Below are positions 1 through 5,386 of a stretch of DNA of 5,386 nucleotides, one piece after another. Position 1 is the first letter of the stretch; each line of letters opens with the position of its first letter. The DNA is from Pontiellaceae bacterium. GTDB taxonomy: Bacteria > Verrucomicrobiota > Kiritimatiellia > Kiritimatiellales > Pontiellaceae. The notes under the pieces were generated by a model, which was given only the letters and a program-made list of their open reading frames with translations, did no database searches and had not been told where the DNA came from. A program made the translations under genes and the position numbers. The stretch is from assembly GCA_016937035.1 (NCBI GenBank), contig JAFGWS010000006.1:1-5386 (forward strand), in the 5' to 3' direction.

Positions 1-96
1 GATCGTATTCAGCCACGAGAAGACGAAGCGACCCGTCTATTCAAAAAAGATCGGGCCTTTTTCTACAGCCGCTTTGTGCTGGAGGAGACGAAATGA
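1..96 (+). CDS. 3' end of an unrecognised upstream gene (partial)
   Basis: Reading from base 1 gives 31 residues that end ...FFYSRFVLEETK, followed by TGA at 94-96. The stop overlaps the next gene's ATG in an ATGA. The tail is charged and soluble-looking, with no membrane segment and no motif I can assign, so I give no function. The frame of the last 15 or so codons (from about base 49) is well supported: third positions are GC-rich and the stop sits exactly at the next start. The frame of bases 1-48 is doubtful. There the second frame has the more gene-like codon use and reads VFSHEKTKRPVYSKK, and the two frames meet at a run of six A's (43-48). The gene may therefore contain a -1 frameshift site, a real frameshift or a missing base. 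It is the first visible member of the operon, but more genes may lie upstream. Confidence 0.6.
   Translation, partial: DRIQPREDEATRLFKKDRAFFYSRFVLEETK
43..49 (+). other. A AAA AAG slippery heptamer (candidate -1 frameshift site)
   Basis: Read in the second forward frame (codons TCA AAA AAG), these seven bases form the A-AAA-AAG heptamer, the same type that drives programmed -1 frameshifting in Escherichia coli dnaX. A -1 slip here would join VFSHEKTKRPVYSKK to DRAFFYSRFVLEETK-stop, which ends exactly at the next gene's start. I see no convincing downstream stem-loop and no strong internal Shine-Dalgarno at the usual distance upstream. A homopolymer sequencing or assembly error (A6 in place of A7) would look identical. 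The heptamer is certain; its function is speculative. Confidence 0.25.
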
Positions 97-1457
97 ACCC
101 GCTGCAACAGGAAATTGCAGGTGCATCCCTCCTCCTGATTCTGTTTCTTGCGGTCATTGGGCTCGCCGAATGCGCCACGCGCAGGGGCTGGCTGGCACCG
201 GAGCCGGCACGCAAATCCGTTCATCTGATCGGCGGGCTCGGCTGCCTGATGTTTCCCTTCTTGGTCAACTCCTGGATTTCCGTGATTGTTCTGGCCGTAC
301 TGCTCTCCTCCGCGCTCTATTACGGCGAACGCTGTGGCAAACTCCGCTCATTAGCCGCTGTGGAACGAAAGAGCATCGGCTCGCTTCTTTTCCCAATTGC
401 CGTGCTTTTTCTATTTGTCGTCAGCAACGGAAAAACCTGGCTCTATATCGCCTCACTGCTGGTGCTGGTTTTGGCCGACACCGCCGCAGCGCTGGCCGGG
501 ACCCGCTTTGGACGACTCCACTACGAAACCTACCCCGGCCAACAGAAAACGGTCGAGGGCACCGCTGTGTTCTTCCTCGTCAGCTTTATTGCGCTTTATC
601 TTTCTCTGTTCTTTCTTTCTCCATTCACGCCCGCCGCCGGCCTCTGGGTTGCGTTCCTTATGGCGCTGCTGTTGGCCGGACTGGAAGCGGTATCCATCGG
701 CGGAACCGACAATATTTTTGTTCCGATCGGAACCTGGTTTATGCTCTATAAGGCGGCCGGGAAACACCTATTCGAACTTGGCTTCCAGAGCATCAGTTTG
801 ATCACTATCGCGATACTTCTTCTGCTGATTAACCGGCGCGCCCGTACCTTTCGTACGCGCCCCATGGTCATTTTCATTCTCATCGTCTTTGCCGTTTGGG
901 CACTCGGTTCGCTGGAGTGGCTGATCCCCGTTCTGTCCTGCCTGCTGATTTACAACACCCTGTGCTCACATTGCGAAGCGCTCCCGTCCGACCTGACCGC
1001 CCGCCGCCTCATGCGTCCGTTCTATCCATCGCTCATCATTCTCTTTCTCGCCAACGCCCTTTGGACGTTCGATTTCTGGTTTGCTCCATTCATCGTCGCC
1101 ACCGCCGTCTCAACAACGCTATGTATCGAAAGCCGCTTCCGGCGCGATTCGCGGCATACCGCGCTGTCTGGCAAAAAAGGAATGTTGGCGCTGCTGCTTC
1201 CGCCCATCGTCTCGCTGCTGTTGTGTTTACCGATGCAGGGCGTCGCCGTACTCAAAACAATGCCTCTCGTTCTGCTGCTCTGCATGACCTCCGCACTGAG
1301 CTATCATTTGCTCAAACGGACAAACAGCAAGGCATTCCCCGGAGCCTATCTCATTACGATCCACGCCTCCGCCGCCGCGCTGCTCTACGCCGGGTTTCAG
1401 GTGCTCAATCTCGTTAAACCGCTCACGCCGTTTACATGGATGGAGGTCTTCCGATGA
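93..1457 (+). CDS. Phytol/dolichol kinase-like membrane protein with C-terminal membrane extension
   Basis: This 454-residue protein is probably a CTP-dependent kinase of an isoprenoid or other long-chain alcohol, acting in the cytoplasmic membrane. Residues about 8-245 carry the hallmarks of the phytol kinase (VTE5)/dolichol kinase (SEC59) superfamily: RKSVH at 40-44, ADTAAALAGTRFG at 128-140, KTVEGT at 152-157 and, after EAVSIGGTDN, D206-N207. These lie among about eight hydrophobic segments. Residues about 250-454 add about six or seven more membrane segments that I do not recognise. Bacterial phytol kinases are usually only about 200-260 residues, so this is a fusion or an enlarged form. 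The start is set by GGAGG at 81-85, seven bases before ATG, and by the ATGA overlap with the upstream stop; its own stop overlaps the acyltransferase start. The fold assignment is fairly safe. The substrate is inferred, and a cytidylyltransferase of the same broad superfamily is the main alternative. Confidence 0.8.
   Translation: MNPLQQEIAGASLLLILFLAVIGLAECATRRGWLAPEPARKSVHLIGGLGCLMFPFLVNSWISVIVLAVLLSSALYYGERCGKLRSLAAVERKSIGSLLFPIAVLFLFVVSNGKTWLYIASLLVLVLADTAAALAGTRFGRLHYETYPGQQKTVEGTAVFFLVSFIALYLSLFFLSPFTPAAGLWVAFLMALLLAGLEAVSIGGTDNIFVPIGTWFMLYKAAGKHLFELGFQSISLITIAILLLLINRRARTFRTRPMVIFILIVFAVWALGSLEWLIPVLSCLLIYNTLCSHCEALPSDLTARRLMRPFYPSLIILFLANALWTFDFWFAPFIVATAVSTTLCIESRFRRDSRHTALSGKKGMLALLLPPIVSLLLCLPMQGVAVLKTMPLVLLLCMTSALSYHLLKRTNSKAFPGAYLITIHASAAALLYAGFQVLNLVKPLTPFTWMEVFR
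1442..1446 (+). promoter_or_regulatory. Ribosome binding site that decides the acyltransferase start
   Basis: GGAGG lies seven bases before the ATG at 1454. It falls inside the coding sequence that would follow the alternative ATG at 1436, which has no comparable site at a good distance. The 1454 start also recreates the 4-base ATGA overlap seen throughout the operon. Confidence 0.8.
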
Positions 1458-2506
1458 ACATTGAAATCCGCAAGCCCTCCCTGCCGGAGCAGGATGACGA
1501 CTTTCGGCTGCCCGCTCGCCTTGTCTATGCCGACGACCCGCTCCATCGGCAGGCGAACGAACCGATTCCTGAATCGGCAACGCCGTTGATTGCCTATGAA
1601 GACGGCCGACCGGTAGCACGCTGCGGTACAACAACCCAGACCGGAAATCCCTCCATTGGCACGATAGGTTGGTTCGAGGCGCTGAACCGCCCGGAGGCCG
1701 TTCGGCAACTGCTCCATACCGCCGCGGAACAACTGAAAAAACAGCAGGTAAAGCGCATCCTCGGCCCGATGAATGGAGATACCTGGCACCCGTACCGCCT
1801 CAACACCGGCCCCTTCGGTGCACCGCCGTTCATCAAAGAACCGTGGAACCCGCCTTACTATCCGGAGCTGTGGGAGCAGGCCGGATTCCGTCCCACCGAA
1901 ACCTACGATTCGTTCATGATTCGCAATCCAAGGGCCGCAGCGGACAAACAGCAAAAGTTTTATGACCGCTGCATACGCCGTGGCTATACCTTTGAGCCGG
2001 TCACTGTTCAGAACTTTGAAGAAATGATTCCGCTCTTTTACACGCTCTCCTGCAGCATCTTTTCCGAAAACGTACTCTACACCCCGATTCCGCCGGAGGA
2101 ATTCCGCGCACTCTATCTGCCCGCCAAGCCCCTCTTTCAGTCGGGACTTTCTTGGCTGGCGCGCGCCGCAGATCAAACACCGGCGGGCTACATCTTTACC
2201 TTCCCGGACTACACTGATGCGCTCAAAGCCATGCGAGGAAAAAGCAACCTACCGGCTAAACTTCGGTTTCTGCTCAATCGACGCAAGGCCGAACGCACCT
2301 GCATCAAAACACTGGGCACACTCCCCGAACACCGAAATACCGGGCTAGGTATTGCGCTGATGCAGCTCTCATTCGCCAACAGCGTCCGCCTCGGCTATCG
2401 AGAAACCCTGATGTGCCTGATGCATAGCGCTAATGATTCACGCCGCCTCGGCGGCGGACAGGATGAACCCTATCGCACCTACACCCTCTACGAGTTTTCG
2501 TCATGA
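1454..2506 (+). CDS. YghO-like GNAT-fold acyltransferase
   Basis: This 350-residue soluble protein resembles the YghO-like group of GNAT-superfamily proteins. The first half holds the group's typical signature: LGPMNGDTWHPYRL at 103-116, then NPPYYPELWEQAGF at 132-145. The second half (about 180-350) looks like the acetyltransferase fold. PAGYIFTFPDY at 243-253 is the central strand, IKTLGTLPEHRNTGLGIALM at 284-303 is the acyl-CoA-binding segment (the R/Q-x-x-G-x-G/A region, here R294-N-T-G-L-G), and YRTYTLYE near the C-terminus is the usual closing strand. The family donor is acyl-CoA; the acceptor is unknown. Between a lipid-alcohol kinase and an acid-activating enzyme it could acylate an amine or alcohol intermediate, but that is inference. 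The start at 1454 is preferred over 1436 because GGAGG lies seven bases before it. The stop overlaps the ligase start as ATGA. Confidence 0.8.
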   Translation: MNIEIRKPSLPEQDDDFRLPARLVYADDPLHRQANEPIPESATPLIAYEDGRPVARCGTTTQTGNPSIGTIGWFEALNRPEAVRQLLHTAAEQLKKQQVKRILGPMNGDTWHPYRLNTGPFGAPPFIKEPWNPPYYPELWEQAGFRPTETYDSFMIRNPRAAADKQQKFYDRCIRRGYTFEPVTVQNFEEMIPLFYTLSCSIFSENVLYTPIPPEEFRALYLPAKPLFQSGLSWLARAADQTPAGYIFTFPDYTDALKAMRGKSNLPAKLRFLLNRRKAERTCIKTLGTLPEHRNTGLGIALMQLSFANSVRLGYRETLMCLMHSANDSRRLGGGQDEPYRTYTLYEFSS

Positions 2507-4047
2507 ACCGTTCTTCCTCAACCAATATCACATCGATGCTCGATCAAGCCGCCGCACGCGTGCCCGATCGCCCGGCGCTCGTGCTGGGCGGGCAACCGAT
2601 CTCTTTTCGTTCGCTCAGCCAAGAGGTTAACCAATGCGCCAACCTGCTAACACATCTTGGACTGAAGCGCGGCCAACGCATGATTATTATGATCCCGATG
2701 TCGCCCGAGCTCTACATCGTTATGCTCGCAATCATTCGTTGCGGCGCGGTCGCGGTCTTTGTCGATCCGTGGATCTCCATGCGGCAGATTGCCGCGTTCT
2801 CCGTCTTTGCCGAACCGGCAGGGTTTATCGGCATTCCCAAGAGCCATCTACTACGGCTGACAAACCGCAAACTGGCCGGACTTCAAATTACGCTCTCGAC
2901 CAGCTCTGTATGGCTGAGTCTACCTGCTCGAACGTCGTTGAAATCCCGCGCCGACTTCCCTCCGGATTCGGAACCCGCTCCGGTTGCCGCCGATGATCCT
3001 GCGCTTATCACCTTCACCAGCGGCTCCAGCGGAATCCCCAAGGGAGCCAACCGAACTCACGGTTTCCTCAAGGCTCAATACGAAGCGCTCTGCCGGGAAC
3101 TCGATTATCGCGACGACGATATCGACATGCCCATGTTCCCTGTATTTGCGTTACGCAATCTTGCCGCCGGAGTCACCTCCGTCATTCCGGACATGGATTT
3201 TCGTAAAGTGGCCGAAGTAGATCCCGTTCAGATTGACTGCCAGATCCGCGAACACGGCGTTACGCTCATCACCGCCTCGCCACCGTTTATCGACCGCCTC
3301 GCCAGCTTGGATAACCCCCCGAATATTCGGCAGATCTTTACTGGAGGAGCCCCCGTTACTGCCACACAAATTGAGCGCTGGCACTGCGGATTTCCTGACA
3401 CCCAAATAGACATCATCTACGGCTCGACCGAAGCCGAACCTGTGGCGCATCTCTCCACCCACGAACGACTGGAAACCTACCATCAGAAAGGGTTCTGCTG
3501 CGGCAGACCCACCGATCTGCTTCGGACTCGGATTGTACAGATCCGCAAGGAGCCGATTGCGCCTGATCAACTCGATGCGCTAACCCTTCCGCAGGGCGAA
3601 ACCGGCGAACTGCTGGTGTCCGGCAAACACGTCTGCCGCGATTATTTCAACAATGATGCCGCCGTTCAGGAAAACAAAGTGATCGAATCCGACGGTACCT
3701 GCTGGCATCGAATGGGCGACACCGGATATTTTGATATCGAAGGCCGATTCTTTCTGACCGGACGCGTTCACTCCACCATCATGCGAAAAGGCCAGCTCCT
3801 GCACGCTCAGGTGGTCGAAGCGGAGTGGGCGGAAATGATTCCGTCCGCCAAGCGTATCGCCGCCCTGGAACAAGATGGCAAACTGGTGGCAGTGATTCAG
3901 GGAGCAAACGCCGACGAGCGCCAGATCAAACTTGATGCTGATCGTACTATTTTTACCGATACCCCGCTCCCTGTCGACCCGCGCCATAACAGTAAAATCG
4001 ATTATACCCAGCTCAATCAATGGATTAGTAAAGGACAACTCAAATGA
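2503..4047 (+). CDS. OleC-like acyl-adenylate-forming enzyme (fatty acid-CoA ligase family)
   Basis: This 514-residue cytoplasmic enzyme of the ANL superfamily activates a carboxylic acid with ATP as an acyl-adenylate. Visible core motifs in order are the phosphate-binding loop TFTSGSSGIPKG (170-181), IIYGSTEAEPVA (304-315), GDTGYFDIEGRFFLTGR (405-421, with ribose-binding D406 and hinge R421), and the C-terminal VDPRHNSKID (491-500, with the likely catalytic K498). EPAGFIGIPKSHLLR (104-118), FALRNLAAGVTSVIPDMD (215-232) and the RHNxKI ending point to the OleC branch, the olefin-pathway beta-lactone synthetase, more than to ordinary acyl-CoA synthetases. No oleA, oleB or oleD gene lies in the window, so the true product could be an acyl-CoA, a beta-lactone or an acyl-adenylate handed to a neighbour. 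The Shine-Dalgarno is weak (GAG at 2492-2494); translation probably depends on coupling through the ATGA overlap. Enzyme class is confident; the OleC-type reaction is not. Confidence 0.88.
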   Translation: MNRSSSTNITSMLDQAAARVPDRPALVLGGQPISFRSLSQEVNQCANLLTHLGLKRGQRMIIMIPMSPELYIVMLAIIRCGAVAVFVDPWISMRQIAAFSVFAEPAGFIGIPKSHLLRLTNRKLAGLQITLSTSSVWLSLPARTSLKSRADFPPDSEPAPVAADDPALITFTSGSSGIPKGANRTHGFLKAQYEALCRELDYRDDDIDMPMFPVFALRNLAAGVTSVIPDMDFRKVAEVDPVQIDCQIREHGVTLITASPPFIDRLASLDNPPNIRQIFTGGAPVTATQIERWHCGFPDTQIDIIYGSTEAEPVAHLSTHERLETYHQKGFCCGRPTDLLRTRIVQIRKEPIAPDQLDALTLPQGETGELLVSGKHVCRDYFNNDAAVQENKVIESDGTCWHRMGDTGYFDIEGRFFLTGRVHSTIMRKGQLLHAQVVEAEWAEMIPSAKRIAALEQDGKLVAVIQGANADERQIKLDADRTIFTDTPLPVDPRHNSKIDYTQLNQWISKGQLK

Positions 4048-5006
4048 ATGCACTCGAACTCTCCCTGAATGATCCCTTCACTCGACGCCTAAACGCCTAT
4101 CTGGCAGAGCGCTTTCCGCTCTTTCAGCACATCTGCATGGTCTTCATCTACTTTCTGGCCAACCAGTTCCTCGCTCAGGTGCTGGGCAATCCGGGCCACC
4201 CGATGCGTATCGGATGGTTCAGCCTGCTCGGTATGGTTTTCCTCTTCTGCAGCTTCTTCCATTTGCGCGTTTTTGATGAGCATAAGGACTACAAAGATGA
4301 CATCGTCCACTATCCCGACCGCATCCTGTCGCGCGGGCTGGTCACGCTGACGCACCTGAAAATCCTCGGCGGAATCGCGATTGCACTCGAACTCCTGTGT
4401 GCCGCAGTCAGCGGTATCTCGGCCGTGGTTGCCGTGGGAGTAGCAATTGGATTTTCTTGGATTTTACTCCACGAGTTTTTTGTCGCGGAATGGCTGAAGC
4501 GTCACTTTATTCTCTACGCATTTCTCCACATGCTGATCATGCCGCTGCTGACCGCCACCATTTTCAGCTTCACCATGCAGCGGTCGTTCTGGGAGGCGCC
4601 CTGGCTCTTCTGGGCCTATGCCGCAGCCGACTTTTTCGCCTTCGCCAACTGGGAGATTTCGCGCAAAATCCGCATGCCAGATGACGAGATTGAAGGCGTT
4701 TCGAGTTACTCAAAAGAGTTCGGCATGTTTGCCGCCGCCAATGTTGTGCTCGCGCTTCGCGTCCTCAACACCGTTCTCGCCTGGATTGTCGGCCTTTATC
4801 TTCATCTTGGGCTATTCTATTATGCCGGCCTCGTGGTGCTCTTTCTCGGAACCTGCTACGGACTGCTGCGCTTCCGCCGTGAGCCCTCGCGCAAAACCGC
4901 AGGGCAGCTTGAATCCTACGGCGGCGCCTACATTATTCTCTTTTACTTTGTGCTCGCAGCCGAACTCTTCCGCACGCACGGAATAACCTTTGGAGGTTCA
5001 TTTTGA
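4044..5006 (+). CDS. UbiA-superfamily prenyltransferase-like membrane protein
   Basis: This 320-residue integral membrane protein has about nine hydrophobic segments, the number expected for UbiA-type enzymes, which transfer polyprenyl or related groups from a diphosphate donor to an acceptor using Mg2+. The first metal-binding motif, normally NDxxDxxxD, is read as DEHKDYKDD at 78-86, with D78-E79, D82 and D86 aligned. It is followed by the family's YPDRILSRGLV (90-100). The second aspartate-rich motif is replaced by NWEISRKIRMPDDEIEGVSSYSKEFG-like sequence at 202-227, in which E204, R207, K208, D214 and E215 stand out. The protein is therefore a variant subgroup whose donor may not be ordinary. 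AAAGGA at 4030-4035, eight bases before ATG, and the ATGA overlap support the start. The phytol-kinase-like gene upstream could supply a phosphorylated lipid alcohol as donor precursor, which is inference. Family assignment is good; substrate is unknown. Confidence 0.82.
   Translation: MNALELSLNDPFTRRLNAYLAERFPLFQHICMVFIYFLANQFLAQVLGNPGHPMRIGWFSLLGMVFLFCSFFHLRVFDEHKDYKDDIVHYPDRILSRGLVTLTHLKILGGIAIALELLCAAVSGISAVVAVGVAIGFSWILLHEFFVAEWLKRHFILYAFLHMLIMPLLTATIFSFTMQRSFWEAPWLFWAYAAADFFAFANWEISRKIRMPDDEIEGVSSYSKEFGMFAAANVVLALRVLNTVLAWIVGLYLHLGLFYYAGLVVLFLGTCYGLLRFRREPSRKTAGQLESYGGAYIILFYFVLAAELFRTHGITFGGSF
4992..4996 (+). promoter_or_regulatory. Ribosome binding site for a TTG start
   Basis: GGAGG stands six bases before TTG at 5003. 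It justifies calling a non-ATG start for the PEP-synthase-like gene. The first in-frame ATG lies more than 150 bases downstream, beyond the conserved GGKG motif, so it cannot be the true start. Confidence 0.8.
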
Positions 5007-5386
5007 ACGATCTCTTCCACCCGCAAGGTCCAGCCGACGTTCCATCCATCGGCGGAAAAGGCCGGAATCTGCTTCGGCTCCATCGCAACTACCCGGTGCC
5101 CGACTGGGTGGCGCTCTCCAGCACTGCGCTCGAACGAACGCTGGCACATAATCAACTCGATGAAACGATTGCCGAAATGCTCATAGAACTGAGGTCTGAC
5201 AATGCCGCAGAAATCGCCGAAAGGATTCAAAACATGATCCTCAACGCGGAACTCCCGGACGATCTGATTGATAATCTCACCCGCACCATCGATGAAGATT
5301 TTAAATCCGATCTCGTCTCCGTCCGGTCATCCTCCGCAGACGAAGACAGCGCCGAGCACTCGTTCGCGGGCATTCACGAGAGCTAC
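5003..5386 (+). CDS. PEP synthase/PPDK-type ATP-grasp protein, 5' part (partial)
   Basis: The first 128 codons are present, with no stop, and the gene leaves the window. They match the N-terminal nucleotide-binding domain of phosphoenolpyruvate synthase and pyruvate phosphate dikinase. GGKGRNLLRL at 17-26 carries the conserved Lys19, VPDWVAL follows at 32-38, and VSVRSSSADEDSAEHSFAG at 105-123 carries the phosphate-binding Arg108. The Lys-Arg spacing of about 90 residues is as in PpsA. This domain uses ATP to phosphorylate a swivelling histidine domain in PEP synthase, and it is reused in rifampin phosphotransferase and in the prodigiosin-condensing enzyme PigC. The missing C-terminus decides which role applies here. 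The start is TTG, overlapping the preceding stop as TTGA, with a strong GGAGG six bases upstream. In this operon a dedicated phosphoryl-transfer or ATP-dependent condensing role is more likely than central metabolism, but this is inference. Confidence 0.85.
   Translation, partial: MNDLFHPQGPADVPSIGGKGRNLLRLHRNYPVPDWVALSSTALERTLAHNQLDETIAEMLIELRSDNAAEIAERIQNMILNAELPDDLIDNLTRTIDEDFKSDLVSVRSSSADEDSAEHSFAGIHESY

Larger units (their letters stand above)
1..5386 (+). other. Operon of six translationally coupled genes
   Basis: Every junction is a 4-base overlap: ATGA at 93-96, 1454-1457, 2503-2506 and 4044-4047, and TTGA at 5003-5006. There is no intergenic sequence, promoter or terminator inside the window, so the genes should share one mRNA that starts upstream and ends downstream of it. 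Such tight coupling usually marks proteins needed in fixed proportion, in keeping with a single pathway or complex. Confidence 0.9.

Noticed and set aside
1..92. Search for a promoter before the kinase gene
   Set aside because: No convincing -35/-10 pair is visible, and the region is coding for the upstream gene, so transcription most likely comes from further upstream.
2..751. Long open second frame (225 residues from an ATG at 74) overlapping the kinase gene
   Set aside because: It is an arginine- and cysteine-rich translation with no recognisable motif. The third frame here carries clear kinase motifs and a good ribosome binding site. The open frame follows from GC-rich codon use.
830..858. 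Imperfect inverted repeat around GTACctttcGTAC, considered as a hairpin or operator
   Set aside because: It has a short stem with mismatches, no T-run, and lies inside the coding sequence between two membrane segments, where GC-rich codons explain it.
1436..1453. Earlier ATG for the acyltransferase, adding six residues
   Set aside because: The GGAGG at 1442-1446 lies downstream of it and is ideally spaced for the ATG at 1454, which also gives the 4-base overlap found at all other junctions.
1397..2176. Minus-strand open frame of 259 codons opposite the acyltransferase gene
   Set aside because: It has no motif and no Shine-Dalgarno in a sensible place, and it spans a gene junction. It is the antisense shadow of a well-supported GNAT gene.
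3580..4053. Minus-strand open frame of 157 codons opposite the ligase 3' end
   Set aside because: It is opposite conserved ANL motifs (GDTG, RHNSKID) and has no identifiable domain of its own.

Overview
The window is a dense, one-directional stretch of bacterial operon read entirely on the + strand. It holds four complete genes, the 3' end of one gene and the 5' start of another. By eye the base composition is moderately GC-rich (roughly mid-fifties percent), with GC-rich third codon positions. Classical Shine-Dalgarno sites (GGAGG or AAGGA) precede most starts, so this is a bacterium. The sequence alone does not fix the taxon. The gene mix would suit an environmental lineage such as the Verrucomicrobiota/Kiritimatiellota/Planctomycetota group, but that is only a guess. 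I see no promoter, terminator, RNA gene, mobile element, CRISPR array or long repeat, and no intergenic space: the longest stretch outside a coding region is zero bases.

Layout: 1-96 is the tail of an unrecognised gene. 93-1457 encodes a polytopic membrane protein whose N-terminal half is a phytol/dolichol kinase-type (CTP-dependent lipid-alcohol kinase) domain, followed by an unrecognised membrane extension. 1454-2506 encodes a YghO-like GNAT-fold acyltransferase. 2503-4047 encodes an OleC-like member of the AMP-forming acyl-adenylate superfamily. 4044-5006 encodes a UbiA-superfamily membrane prenyltransferase with altered metal-binding motifs. 5003-5386 is the start of a PEP-synthase/PPDK-type ATP-grasp protein that begins with TTG and runs off the window.

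All five gene junctions are 4-base stop/start overlaps (four ATGA, one TTGA), so the six proteins are almost certainly made from one transcript with coupled translation. Taken together they look like a lipid or secondary-metabolite pathway. One enzyme phosphorylates a lipid alcohol, one transfers a prenyl-type group in the membrane, one activates a carboxylic acid with ATP, one may transfer an acyl group, and one is an ATP-dependent phosphoryl-transfer enzyme. This assignment is inference; the product cannot be read from the sequence. I do not recognise the combination as a named pathway, and it is the main item of interest.

A secondary point is the first 50 bases. There a perfect A-AAA-AAG slippery heptamer sits at a place where the codon statistics appear to switch reading frame, so the upstream gene may contain a frameshift or a sequence error.
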